The notes under the pieces were generated by a model, which had not been told where the DNA came from, searched no databases, and saw only the letters and a program-made list of their open reading frames with translations. From Leptolyngbya sp. NIES-3755 (GTDB taxonomy: Bacteria; Cyanobacteriota; Cyanobacteriia; Leptolyngbyales; Leptolyngbyaceae): a DNA stretch of 64,000 nt. The position numbers and the translations under genes are program-made. This document shows, one piece after another, positions 37,358 to 45,865 of the stretch (within the stretch, counting starts at the first letter, position 1; each line of letters begins with the position of its first letter). The stretch is from positions 2,055,030-2,119,029 of the forward strand of contig AP017308.1 in assembly GCA_001548435.1 (NCBI GenBank), written 5' to 3'.

Positions 37358-39055
37358 ATGGCAACTGTTTACGGTCATCTTCAAGGCATCCGCTCGACTC
37401 ACATCAAACAAATTGAAAAACTGTACGAAACTCGTCTCCCCAGTGATAGCTTCATCACACTAGAATTCGCTGAAAAACTGGCATCACTCAGTCAAACGAT
37501 TCATCAACCGATTTGTTGCTATATCAATCGTCGCGGACAAATTCTTCGAGTCGGAGTTGGAACTCCAATGCAAACGCGACTACCAGAATCAGAACTACCG
37601 CGTCGCAGTCGCGATCGACTCAGTGGCATTCGCTGTATCGTGGCTCAATTCCAACCACCCGACACCAGCGCTTTCATTGCAATGTTACGTCAGCGACTCG
37701 ATACGATCGTGGTTCTCACACTCCAAGATAAAACCCAACACTCGTATCTATTGCATCTCGTTCCCGATGTTGATCAACCGTGGCAAACCGAATCAATTCC
37801 ACTCGACACATTGATCAACCAAGATGCCGATCAGCTGATCGATGATTGGGAAAAAGACATTCAAGATGCTGGATTCGATCTCTCGCAAACGGTTGAATTC
37901 GACCACGATCGAGCTTTACTGGTCGGATTACAAACGAATGAAATGTCCGATCGACGTTTCCAAGACAGCATTGATGAACTGAGCCGTTTAGTTGAAAGTG
38001 CCAAAGGTGAAGTCCTCGGAGTCGTTCAACAAAAGCGATCGAATCCTCATCCACAAACGGTTATCGGTCAAGGCAAAGTCGAAGAAATCACCTTAGAAGC
38101 TCAGCGACTAGGAGCAAACCTAATTGTTTTCAATCAAGATATTTCCGCGACTCAAGCCCGAAATTTAGAAGAGCAAATCGGTGTGAGGGTGGTCGATCGT
38201 ACCGAAGTCATCTTAGATATCTTTGCCCAAAGAGCGCGATCGCAAGCTGGAAAACTCCAAGTCGAACTTGCACAATTAGAATACACACTGCCAAGATTAC
38301 GCGGGCGTGGGCAAGATATGTCTCGCTTAGGTGCAGGAATCGGAACTCGTGGACCAGGTGAAACCAAACTAGAAACCGAACGACGAACGATTCAACGCCG
38401 AATTACTCAACTCCAACAAGAAGTCAATCAGCTTCAAGCTCATCGCGCCCGACTCAGGCAACAACGCGATCGACAAGACACTCCAACAATTGCTCTAGTC
38501 GGCTACACCAACGCAGGCAAATCTACCTTACTCAATGTCTTAACTCGTGCCGAAGTTTACACCGCAGATCAGCTATTCGCAACGCTTGATCCCACCACTC
38601 GACGCTTAACCGTAACTGATCCGAACACCCACGATCGACGAAATTTACTTCTCACTGATACGGTAGGATTCATCCACGATTTGCCGCCTGCGCTAATGGA
38701 TGCGTTTCGAGCCACTCTCGAAGAAGTCACCGAAGCAAACGCATTGTTACACGTTCTCGATCTTTCTCATCCCGCTTGGGAGCAGCACTTAGAATCCGTG
38801 AACACAGTTCTCTCTGAGCTTCCCGCTACTCCACCCGATGCAATTCTGGTGTTTAACAAAATTGATCAGGTCGATCGAGAAACCCTTTCACAAGTTCAAC
38901 AATCCTATCCCGATGCACTCTTTATCTCTGCTACAGAACGAATTGGTTTAGACCATCTAGAACAGCGCTTGTTAAAGCTTCCAGACGCACTCACAACCGC
39001 CATCCCACTCACGCAGCAGAAATTCGCTGAACACCTGCCATTAGATAGAAGTTGA
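37358..39055 (+). CDS. hflX: GTPase HflX
   Basis: This is a 565-residue protein. It has an N-terminal HflX domain (about 1-350) with LIVFNQDISATQARNLEEQIGVRVVDRTEVILDIFA and GPGETKLETERR. The G domain has Walker A GYTNAGKSTLL (about 380-390), TDTVGFIHDLPP and NKID (about 507). The N-terminus is about 130 residues longer than E. coli HflX, as usual in cyanobacteria. HflX binds the 50S E-site region and splits stalled or heat-stressed ribosomes. It is monocistronic, with a 200-base leader. Confidence 0.95.
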   Translation: MATVYGHLQGIRSTHIKQIEKLYETRLPSDSFITLEFAEKLASLSQTIHQPICCYINRRGQILRVGVGTPMQTRLPESELPRRSRDRLSGIRCIVAQFQPPDTSAFIAMLRQRLDTIVVLTLQDKTQHSYLLHLVPDVDQPWQTESIPLDTLINQDADQLIDDWEKDIQDAGFDLSQTVEFDHDRALLVGLQTNEMSDRRFQDSIDELSRLVESAKGEVLGVVQQKRSNPHPQTVIGQGKVEEITLEAQRLGANLIVFNQDISATQARNLEEQIGVRVVDRTEVILDIFAQRARSQAGKLQVELAQLEYTLPRLRGRGQDMSRLGAGIGTRGPGETKLETERRTIQRRITQLQQEVNQLQAHRARLRQQRDRQDTPTIALVGYTNAGKSTLLNVLTRAEVYTADQLFATLDPTTRRLTVTDPNTHDRRNLLLTDTVGFIHDLPPALMDAFRATLEEVTEANALLHVLDLSHPAWEQHLESVNTVLSELPATPPDAILVFNKIDQVDRETLSQVQQSYPDALFISATERIGLDHLEQRLLKLPDALTTAIPLTQQKFAEHLPLDRS

Positions 39056-39134
39056 AGCAAATCTATCGTCGCTAACTTAGCCTGGATGTGAGGTTCGAGC
39101 AGATTGCCTTTAAACAAGAAAAGGAATAGCAATC

Positions 39135-39194
39135 ATGGATGCCATCATCAAGCTCCGCAAAAAGATTTCCAATACCTTTAATATCAACTTATGA
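39135..39194 (+). CDS. Putative leader peptide translationally coupled to the SDR gene
   Basis: This 19-residue reading frame, MDAIIKLRKKISNTFNINL, begins nine bases after AAGGAA, a fair ribosome-binding site. Its stop overlaps the downstream start as ATGA at 39191-39194. The peptide is basic and amphipathic. It may be a regulatory leader or a chance frame; the overlap geometry is what makes it worth recording. Confidence 0.35.
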   Translation: MDAIIKLRKKISNTFNINL

Positions 39195-40204
39195 AAGCCT
39201 CTCTCAAACCGTTACCCAATCAAGTCATTGTAATCACAGGAGCATCGAGCGGCATTGGGCTGGTCACTGCTCGCATGGCTGCCCAACAAGGTGCAAAATT
39301 AGTCCTCGCTGCCCGCAACGAAGATGCCCTCAAGCAATTAGTTCAAGAAATTAATAGCAAGGGCGGAAAAGCAATCTATGTCGTTGCAGATGTCGGCATC
39401 GAAGAACAAGTGAATAATATTGCTGAAAGAGCGATCGCAGAATTCGGTGGTTTCGACACCTGGGTAAACAATGCTGGAGTGTCTATCTTCGGACTCTGCG
39501 AAGATGTTTCCATTCCCGATATGAAGCGAATGTTTGACACTAACTTCTGGGGTACAGTCTATGGATCTCGTGCCGCAGTTCGACAGTTCAAGCAAAGCAA
39601 AAAGAGCGGAGCATTGATCAATGTGGGTAGCTTTTTAGGCGATCGTGCTGTTGTTCTCCAGTCTACTTACTGCACTTCAAAACACGCACTACATGGTTGG
39701 ACAGATGCTCTACGCATGGAGTTAGAAGCCGAAGGCGCACCGATCGCAGTCACATTAATTCACCCAGGACGCATTGATACACCTTACAATGAACATGCCC
39801 GAAGCTACTTAGAGAAACAGCCTGCACATGGCGGCATGATCTATCCTCCTGAAGCGGTTGCTGATGCGATTCTGTTTGCTGCTGCTCATTCGCGAAGAGA
39901 TATGTTTGTCGGATTCCAGGCGAAAGCTTTAGCCGTGTTAGGAGGTATCTCACCACGTCTCACCGATAAACTTATGGAAATCTGGGGGTTTCCATCTCAG
40001 CAATCCGATCGACCTTCACGCGATCGAGAAGATAATGCGCTTTATCATCCAGGCTACGGTTTACACGAACGTGGAACTCACGTCGGTTGGATTCGCTCTG
40101 GTCGCAGTTTGTATGTTCAAGCAGAGAAATATCCTGTCGTGGCGACATTGACAGTTGTTGGGATAGGAGCAATTCTCTGGCGCTTTACGACTACAGTACT
40201 TTAG
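39191..40204 (+). CDS. Short-chain dehydrogenase/reductase with C-terminal membrane segment
   Basis: This is a 337-residue SDR. The NAD(P)-binding TGASSGIGLVTARMAAQQGA is at about 16-35, NNAGVS at about 95-100, a catalytic Ser in LINVGSFLG, and the Tyr-x3-Lys pair in STYCTSKHALHGW. After the Rossmann domain (about 1-250) comes a longer C-terminal tail ending in a hydrophobic segment (about 312-335, YPVVATLTVVGIGAILWRF), suggesting membrane attachment. The substrate is unknown. Translation may be coupled to the short frame at 39135. Confidence 0.85.
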   Translation: MKASLKPLPNQVIVITGASSGIGLVTARMAAQQGAKLVLAARNEDALKQLVQEINSKGGKAIYVVADVGIEEQVNNIAERAIAEFGGFDTWVNNAGVSIFGLCEDVSIPDMKRMFDTNFWGTVYGSRAAVRQFKQSKKSGALINVGSFLGDRAVVLQSTYCTSKHALHGWTDALRMELEAEGAPIAVTLIHPGRIDTPYNEHARSYLEKQPAHGGMIYPPEAVADAILFAAAHSRRDMFVGFQAKALAVLGGISPRLTDKLMEIWGFPSQQSDRPSRDREDNALYHPGYGLHERGTHVGWIRSGRSLYVQAEKYPVVATLTVVGIGAILWRFTTTVL

Positions 40205-40223
40205 TTTGAACTCAACTTTACTA

Positions 40224-40264
40224 GGTCGTGTCCTTATCAGCACTCAGGGACACGACCATTTTTA
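40224..40264. terminator. Terminator between convergent SDR and methyltransferase genes
   Basis: A perfect 10-bp stem GGTCGTGTCC / GGACACGACC is followed by ATTTTTA on the plus strand. It lies 20 bases after the SDR stop and five bases from the methyltransferase stop on the other strand. Confidence 0.85.
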
Positions 40265-40268
40265 GTGA

Positions 40269-40916
40269 TTACGGCTTCTGAAAGGTCAGCGCTAGAAACG
40301 TATAGTCCTGTTGATACCAACTGACAGGTGTATCAGTACAAGCTGGAATCTCATGATTTTCAGGCACAAGAAACCCATGAGACTTAGCAAGCCGGATCGC
40401 ATTCTCAATTTCCGCATTAGAAAAGACTGTCCAAGACAATCCAAACGGCTGAATCGAATCATCGATCGAGAGTTTACTCTGCCAATAATCAGTGGTGACA
40501 AACAACAATCCACCCGGTTTCAAAATCCGATAAGCTTCACGAAAGAAAGCATCCAAATCGACTCCATGCTCAATCACAGAAATACTCACAGCAACATCGA
40601 TCGAGCTATCGGGGAAAGATGTAGCAGTAATGTCTCCTTCATAAAGCCGATAAGTAGAAGATTCAGTTTTTACCTGCAAATCAATTCCATGCAGATTACA
40701 AAACCCAAGAGCAGATAAAAATTCGAGTGTACAACAATCGCCGCAACCAAGATCTAAGATTTTAGACTGTCGATCGATAGAGTGAGCTTGTAGAAGTTGA
40801 GCAAGTAACCACTGATCCCAATTCTTCTGGACGGTGATATGAGTTGGTAGATTAGACTGCTGTAAAGCTTGTGTAGCTGTTTCAACTTCTTGCCAGTTCT
40901 GTAGGACTTGAATCAT
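40269..40916 (-). CDS. Class I SAM-dependent methyltransferase
   Basis: This is a 215-residue protein. SAM-binding motif I is ILDLGCGDCCTLEFL (about 53-67), followed by an acidic loop (HGIDLQ), then motif IV region SSIDVAVSISVIEHGVDLDAFFREA and GGLLFVTTDYWQS. The substrate is unknown. It ends convergent with the SDR gene, with the terminator between them. Confidence 0.85.
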   Translation of the reverse strand: MIQVLQNWQEVETATQALQQSNLPTHITVQKNWDQWLLAQLLQAHSIDRQSKILDLGCGDCCTLEFLSALGFCNLHGIDLQVKTESSTYRLYEGDITATSFPDSSIDVAVSISVIEHGVDLDAFFREAYRILKPGGLLFVTTDYWQSKLSIDDSIQPFGLSWTVFSNAEIENAIRLAKSHGFLVPENHEIPACTDTPVSWYQQDYTFLALTFQKP

Positions 40917-41201
40917 CGGTTAATTTCTTCTAGAAACGTACTCTAATTCAATCGCATTCCAAAAGAAAAAGCAGCCTCGATCGAGCTACTTTTCCCTAAA
41001 AGATTAACGATGAATAGGGGCGGGAGATGCCAATCAATTTTCTCCGGAACATTCGGATGCTTTTACGTAGTCACTTCATAAAGTTCGATCGCACACTGGA
41101 TTCTTCAAGAATCACGGAGAGCTAGGAATTTACCAGTTTCTACGGTCTTGACTTTGCTCATTGATCGATAAAATAAGGTGTCAAAATTTACGGCTTGAGT
41201 T

Positions 41202-41441
41202 GTGCAAAACCCCGGATCACAGTTGCTACAGAAAACCGCATTCTCTCCTCGAACAGCGAAATTTGTCTTCATCGCCCTACTCACCTTTGCGATCGCGCTC
41301 ACGAGCTTATCAGTCCAAGCCGCTCCGTCAAAAGCGATCAGGTACTCCAGTTCATTAGAACAAATTGCTTGGTCGCCAGATAGTCGTCAACTAACGAAAG
41401 ATCGCAACGTTTCCATCTTTGATCCAACTTGGCAGCCTTAA
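41202..41441 (+). CDS. Small secreted protein of unknown function
   Basis: This 79-residue frame starts with GTG. Residues about 19-40 form a signal peptide (FVFIALLTFAIALTSLSVQA, cleavage after AQAA-like VQAA). The mature part is about 38 residues and ends FDPTWQP. Its stop overlaps the stop of the convergent SyCRP1-like gene by three bases, which is the tight packing of real genes. No homologue is recognised and the start is uncertain. Confidence 0.45.
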   Translation: MQNPGSQLLQKTAFSPRTAKFVFIALLTFAIALTSLSVQAAPSKAIRYSSSLEQIAWSPDSRQLTKDRNVSIFDPTWQP

Positions 41442-42139
41442 ATCATCAATCGTTCCAGAGCATGAGCATCAGGAATACAGAGAATATCTCGATCGCGTAC
41501 AATCAAGCCTTTTTTCTCCAGCTTGCTCAGTACACGAGTCACCGTTTCCCGCGCCAATCCGCTCAAACTACTAAGTTCCCGATGCGGCAAATTCGGAATC
41601 TCAGTTCCATTCTGTCCCCGTTTCCCTTGCCCATCTGCCAGAAATAGCAAAATATCTGCCACCCGCGATGTACTATCCGATTCGCGTAATCTCAAGCGAC
41701 GATTCACCTGTCTCAATCTTCGTGCCATCAATTGTGCGAGTCGAATTCCCGCCTCTGGTTCAGAATTAAGTAACTGCACGAAATCTTGAGCAGGCATATT
41801 TCCGATCACCGTAGGCGCAAGGGTAATCACGTCTGTCGATCGAGGAACTTCATCCAACGGAGCCATCTCACCAAACAGTTCGCCCTTACCCAAAATATTC
41901 AGCGTCACCTCTTTTCCGTCAAGGTTGTACGTCCGAATCTTTACCCAACCACTGAGAATAAAATAAACCGAACTACCCCAATCGTTTTCGAGCAAGATCA
42001 CCTGATTCGCTGGGTGAGTCCGCATCACGACATGGGAAATCGCTTTCTCGATCGCGCTATCAGGCAACCCTTCAAAGAACGGAGCAGAGCGGATCGACGT
42101 ATTAATCGTAGTATCGCGGAGGGTGTAACGGTCTTCCAT
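41438..42139 (-). CDS. Crp/Fnr-family regulator, SyCRP1-like cAMP receptor protein
   Basis: This is a 233-residue protein. The N-terminal cyclic-nucleotide domain (about 20-140) has HPANQVILLENDWGSSVYFILSG and the phosphate-binding cassette FGEMAPLDEVPRS, where Glu and Arg bind cAMP. The C-terminal helix-turn-helix includes SSLSGLARETVTRVLSKLEKKGLI. It closely resembles Synechocystis SyCRP1, which activates motility and other genes. The gene diverges from the 42511 gene across 370 bases. Confidence 0.88.
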   Translation of the reverse strand: MEDRYTLRDTTINTSIRSAPFFEGLPDSAIEKAISHVVMRTHPANQVILLENDWGSSVYFILSGWVKIRTYNLDGKEVTLNILGKGELFGEMAPLDEVPRSTDVITLAPTVIGNMPAQDFVQLLNSEPEAGIRLAQLMARRLRQVNRRLRLRESDSTSRVADILLFLADGQGKRGQNGTEIPNLPHRELSSLSGLARETVTRVLSKLEKKGLIVRDRDILCIPDAHALERLMI

Positions 42140-42510
42140 TGAGAGTACTAACCAGAGTGCGGCAGGAACGTGAACGCAAGATGACCCCTAAAATCAAATG
42201 AGGGATGAGCTTAAAATGCCCATCTGTCCCAGAGATTGCACAGCCATGCACTTCGGACAGTCTGGGATTATTTTAGAGGGTTTATTCGCTGAGAGCGCAT
42301 CTTTCGGTCTGACTGCCCGTTTCAAAGTAAAAACAAGAACATCCACTTCTTTTGAAATCGTCCTGATCGTCCTCATGAAGCTTTGTTTCGTGAAGTAGAT
42401 AGATTTTCCAATTCCCTGTGAAACTGGCGAAAGACGACTCGGTTCGGGCAACCTAGAAAGAAGTTGAGATCAATACGATGTCCGGTATTGCCGAATTTTA
42501 GTCAAGGATT
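42140..42510. other. Divergent intergenic region with a hairpin
   Basis: Between the SyCRP1-like gene and the 42511 gene lie 371 bases without a convincing gene. TCCCAGA (about 42226) and TCTGGGA (about 42262) can pair around a 29-base loop, followed by TTATTTTAGAGG. The role is unknown; it could be a leader attenuator or a remnant. Confidence 0.4.
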
Positions 42511-43554
42511 GTGATTGTGACTGCCAACCAGGATCAGATTCAGCGTCTTCTTACCGAGGTTCAAGACGTTCTCGCGCAAGGAAATTCTCGTTTGCCTTGG
42601 GGGTCGGCGGCACAACTCGCCCGTCAACGCCAAGTGTTAGAGCAGATTCGTCTCTATTTAGAAAATGCCTTGTATCAACTGAGCCAAGAAAAGCCTGACC
42701 AAAAAGAAACTCAGGCTCAAGACGTGATGCAAGCCGTAATTGAAGAGATGAATGCCCTACGATCGACACTTTTACACCCGCTCCATTCCGAAGTCTCAAG
42801 TCTCATGCAGCAGCGAAATGCTCTCCTGAAAGAGATTCGCCAGTTTGAGGCACACCGTGAATTATTAGCGCAACCCAGTCCCCAACCTGCGGAAACGTTG
42901 CCGACTGAAAAATTGCAAGGGGTTCACGATCGAGCCGATCAGGTTCTTTCTACGCTGGATACTACGCTGCACGTCGTCTTTGAATCGCTGCAAAAAGACA
43001 TTCAGGCATATCAAGATTCGCTCTCTCAAGGAATCGACAAATTACACAATCTGGGTCAGCAGAGTGAAGTCATGTTTTCAGGCATTGTCGGACGCATGGC
43101 GACTCAGATGGGACAAAATGCCTCAGCTTTTCTACAAGGCAAAGCGAATTCGGCTCCGCTTGCAATGCCATACGCCGGAAGTGAATTACCTCCAGCCAAA
43201 TCTCAGCCCGATCCCTCGATCGATTCGATCACGGTGCTTACCGAATTAATCGACCAATTAGCGATCGAAGTCGAGGAATTTCCAGTCACAATCCCAGTCG
43301 TACCACCCCGCAAGGGATCGATCAGTGGGCGGGAAGCTCCAGCAGAACTGAGATCACTATTCCAAGGAGATTCACCCAAAGTCGAACCCTTAATCGAGCC
43401 AAATGGCTATGGCGCTTTGGCAGAGGAAACCACATTTGAGCAATTAAAGCGATCGACTCCAACTGTGTTTTCGTCGGCTGAACCACCTGCAATTTTCACT
43501 TTGGAAGGCGTTGAGAATTTGTTTGAAGAAGATGAAGATCACACTAAGGGGTGA
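42511..43554 (+). CDS. Conserved cyanobacterial coiled-coil protein
   Basis: This is a 347-residue soluble protein starting with GTG. Residues about 5-125 are helical with heptad character (QNSRLPWGSAAQLARQRQVLEQ, LRSTLLHPLHSEVSSLMQQRNALLKEI). A second coiled part follows at about 145-205. The rest is acidic and proline-rich, ending in an acidic motif (LFEEDEDHTKG). The pattern is shared by a group of unnamed cyanobacterial proteins of unknown function. Its stop overlaps a possible GTG of the next frame, but the downstream gene probably starts later. Confidence 0.7.
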   Translation: MIVTANQDQIQRLLTEVQDVLAQGNSRLPWGSAAQLARQRQVLEQIRLYLENALYQLSQEKPDQKETQAQDVMQAVIEEMNALRSTLLHPLHSEVSSLMQQRNALLKEIRQFEAHRELLAQPSPQPAETLPTEKLQGVHDRADQVLSTLDTTLHVVFESLQKDIQAYQDSLSQGIDKLHNLGQQSEVMFSGIVGRMATQMGQNASAFLQGKANSAPLAMPYAGSELPPAKSQPDPSIDSITVLTELIDQLAIEVEEFPVTIPVVPPRKGSISGREAPAELRSLFQGDSPKVEPLIEPNGYGALAEETTFEQLKRSTPTVFSSAEPPAIFTLEGVENLFEEDEDHTKG

Positions 43555-43733
43555 CGTACCCAACGAACATCAGCAGATTGACAGATTTTCTCTCAATTAC
43601 ACTTAAACTTCATACAATCGCGTACCAGTTCAAAGATTGCACAAACGATTCAGGGATGTCAGGATCGGGATCAGTAGCCGTGAATATAGTGACAGATGAG
43701 TTTATCGATCCTTTATTCTGGGTTGCTCTCGTG

Positions 43734-44444
43734 ATGACTTTTACCGATTCACCTACCTGCTCTGTTCCTGATTCCAGTTCTCAAGAGTTTGCCTCAAGGC
43801 GCTATCCGTTACGGTTGATCCGCGAAGCTCGGACTCCTCATGTTTCCGTCAATAGCAAGCTCAAACGCACGATCGATATTTTGGGCGCTTCTGTCGGATT
43901 ACTAATCACTGGCTTGGTCTTGCTCCCAATTGCGATCGCGATTCAAATCGATAATCCTGGCAAAATCTTCTACAGCCAAGTTCGCTGTGGAGTGAATGGT
44001 CGTCCGTTCCGCATTTGGAAATTTCGATCGATGGTGACGAATGCAGACACCTTAAAGCATTTAGTAAAAAACGAAGCGACCGGAAATATTTTCAAAAGCA
44101 AAGACGATCCGAGAATTACTCGTGTGGGTCGTTTTCTTCGTCGAACAAGCTTGGATGAACTGCCCCAGTTTTGGAATGTGTTGCGAGGTGAAATGAGCCT
44201 CGTTGGAACTCGTCCGCCAACCGTCGATGAAGTGAAAAAATACGAATCCCATCACTGGAATCGATTGAATGTGAAGCCTGGAATTACTGGAGAATGGCAA
44301 GCAAATGGTCGATCGACTGTGACCGATTTCGAGGATATCGTGACAATGGATTTAGACTATCAGCGCAAATGGTCAGTGATGTATGACCTGCAACTGATTT
44401 TTAAGACGATCGTAGTGGTACTGAATAAGCATGGGGCTTGTTAA
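43734..44444 (+). CDS. Polyprenyl-phosphate sugar transferase (exopolysaccharide type)
   Basis: This is about 236 residues from the ATG at 43734. Longer in-frame starts at 43656 and 43551 exist but add sequence unlike the family. A single membrane segment (about 56-80, LGASVGLLITGLVLLPIAIAI) is followed by the catalytic domain: KIFYSQVRCGVNGRPFRIWKFRSMV, TRVGRFLRRTSLDELPQFWNVLRGEMSLVGTRPP and MDLDYQRKWS. These enzymes (WcaJ/PglC group) transfer sugar-1-phosphate to undecaprenyl phosphate, starting an exopolysaccharide repeat. No other polysaccharide genes are adjacent. A terminator follows at 44484. Confidence 0.9.
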   Translation: MTFTDSPTCSVPDSSSQEFASRRYPLRLIREARTPHVSVNSKLKRTIDILGASVGLLITGLVLLPIAIAIQIDNPGKIFYSQVRCGVNGRPFRIWKFRSMVTNADTLKHLVKNEATGNIFKSKDDPRITRVGRFLRRTSLDELPQFWNVLRGEMSLVGTRPPTVDEVKKYESHHWNRLNVKPGITGEWQANGRSTVTDFEDIVTMDLDYQRKWSVMYDLQLIFKTIVVVLNKHGAC

Positions 44445-44483
44445 ATCCACTGTCTAAAAAGTGTTCGGTAACTCCTTCTATTG

Positions 44484-44522
44484 AATTGGGAAAGTCCTTT
44501 TACGGATTGTCCCAATTTTTTT
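44484..44522 (+). terminator. Terminator after the sugar transferase gene
   Basis: The stem AATTGGGA / TCCCAATT is extended by AGTCC/GGATT and followed by a run of T residues. Confidence 0.85.
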
Positions 44523-44533
44523 ATGCTGGAGTG

Positions 44534-44642
44534 ATACCAAATTGATTTTTGAGTGCTACAGATCTTGGAAGCCCCCTAAATCCCCCAGAATGGGGGATTT
44601 AGGGGGCGAAGGATCTGTGGCATTAACAAATTGATTTGGTAT
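44534..44642. mobile_element. MITE-like palindromic element
   Basis: This 109-base element is bounded by ATACCAAATTGATTT and AAATTGATTTGGTAT (inverted, two mismatches). The centre is GCCCCCTAAATCCCCC / GGGGGATTTAGGGGGC, a perfect hairpin. CCCCTAAATCCCCC hairpins with such ends are a known type of small dispersed repeat in cyanobacteria. It lies between the sugar transferase terminator and pgsA and could affect the pgsA leader. Confidence 0.75.
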
Positions 44643-44665
44643 GAGTTCTAAATTGGTGCGATGTA

Positions 44666-45184
44666 ATGAATTTGCCAACCTGGATCACGGTTTCTCGATT
44701 GCTTGGAGTTCCGATTTTGCTCTACGGATTGCAGTCACCGAGCAACGAGACTCGCTGGATCATGGTGGTCGTTTTTCTGATTGCGGCTGGAACCGATTGG
44801 CTAGACGGTTATTTAGCAAGGAAACTCAATCAAATTACCGATTTAGGCAAGTTTCTTGATCCGCTGGTCGATAAATTGCTGGTTTTGGCTCCATTGATGT
44901 CACTCGTAGAACTCCAGCAAATTCCAGCTTGGGGCGTGTTTGCGATTTTGGCACGAGAATTAACGATCGCAGGTTGGCGCGTTGATCCGAATCTCCAAAA
45001 ATCCGTCCAAGGCGCAAATTTCTGGGGCAAGCTCAAAACCGTGAGTCAAATTGCCGCGATCGCACTTCTAATCGCGCCTTTATCCTCCGAATGGCAGCTT
45101 GCAACGTTGATCCTATTCTGGATTTCTGTCGCTCTCACTTGGATTTCAGGCTTAATCTATCTCTTTCCCCAGAAATCGAACTAA
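44666..45184 (+). CDS. pgsA: CDP-diacylglycerol-glycerol-3-phosphate 3-phosphatidyltransferase
   Basis: This is a 172-residue, multi-span protein. The CDP-alcohol phosphatidyltransferase motif is DGYLARKLNQITDLGKFLDP, continued by LVDK (about residues 48-70). The spacing D-G-x2-A-R-x8-G-x3-D-x3-D is exact. PgsA makes phosphatidylglycerophosphate, the precursor of phosphatidylglycerol, an essential lipid of photosystems. The product chemistry pairs well with the convergent plsY gene, whose end overlaps by four bases. Confidence 0.9.
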   Translation: MNLPTWITVSRLLGVPILLYGLQSPSNETRWIMVVVFLIAAGTDWLDGYLARKLNQITDLGKFLDPLVDKLLVLAPLMSLVELQQIPAWGVFAILARELTIAGWRVDPNLQKSVQGANFWGKLKTVSQIAAIALLIAPLSSEWQLATLILFWISVALTWISGLIYLFPQKSN

Positions 45185-45864
45185 CCAGCTTCCGGTTCTT
45201 CAAGTTTCTGACCAAGTTTCGGTTCTGTTCCTTCGAGAATTCGTTGAATATTTGATCGGTGTCGCCAAATCACATAAGCGCCACCCGCGATCGCAAACAG
45301 CAAATACGGTAAGGGCTGCCCAAATAGAATCATAAAGGCGATGACCGAAACGGCTCCCGTGATCGAGCTAATCGATACAATCCGCGTAATTCCTAAACTC
45401 AACGCAAATACGCCCACGGTCGAGAGTGCCACCATCCAATTCATCGCCAGCAAAATCCCCAAACTGGTGGCAACCGATTTTCCGCCTGAGAATCCGAGCC
45501 AAATCGATTTACTATGCCCGAATAACGCTGCAAGTCCGGCTAGAGTGACCATCACAGGTTGCCAGACCCCAAAATCCAAGCCAACGATTTTAGAGTAATA
45601 GAGCCAACCGGGAAGATAAGTAAAAGCGTAATTCACAGCCGCGATCGCTAACGCACCCTTACCAATATCAATCAAGAGAACGATCAAAGCCGGAATTTTT
45701 CCGATCGTTCGCAACACGTTCGTAGCTCCAGTCGATCCCGATCCCGCTTCTCGAATATCAATCCCTTTGAGTAATCGACCAGCCAAATAACCAGTTGGAA
45801 TCGAACCAAGCAAGTAAGCAACGATGAGAAGCAGTGCGTTATTGATAAACCAAGAAGGAAGCAT
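45181..45864 (-). CDS. plsY: Acyl-phosphate glycerol-3-phosphate acyltransferase
   Basis: This is a 227-residue multi-span protein. Motif 1 is LGSIPTGYLAGRLLKGIDIREAGSGSTGATN (about 19-49), with the invariant SGSTGATN. Motif 2 is GLAALFGHSKSIWLGFSGGKSVATSLG (about 112-138). PlsY uses acyl-phosphate to acylate glycerol-3-phosphate, the first step of phospholipid synthesis. The C-terminus is extended by an acidic tail. It follows the DUF3086 gene by one base on the same strand, so both are probably one operon. Confidence 0.93.
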   Translation of the reverse strand: MLPSWFINNALLLIVAYLLGSIPTGYLAGRLLKGIDIREAGSGSTGATNVLRTIGKIPALIVLLIDIGKGALAIAAVNYAFTYLPGWLYYSKIVGLDFGVWQPVMVTLAGLAALFGHSKSIWLGFSGGKSVATSLGILLAMNWMVALSTVGVFALSLGITRIVSISSITGAVSVIAFMILFGQPLPYLLFAIAGGAYVIWRHRSNIQRILEGTEPKLGQKLEEPEAG

Positions 45865-45865
45865 A

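Noticed and set aside
42198-42398. 66-codon plus-strand frame (MRDELKMPICPRDC...) and an overlapping minus-strand frame to 42451
   Set aside because: No recognisable family, overlap with each other, and a hairpin in the region; the evidence for either as a gene is weak.
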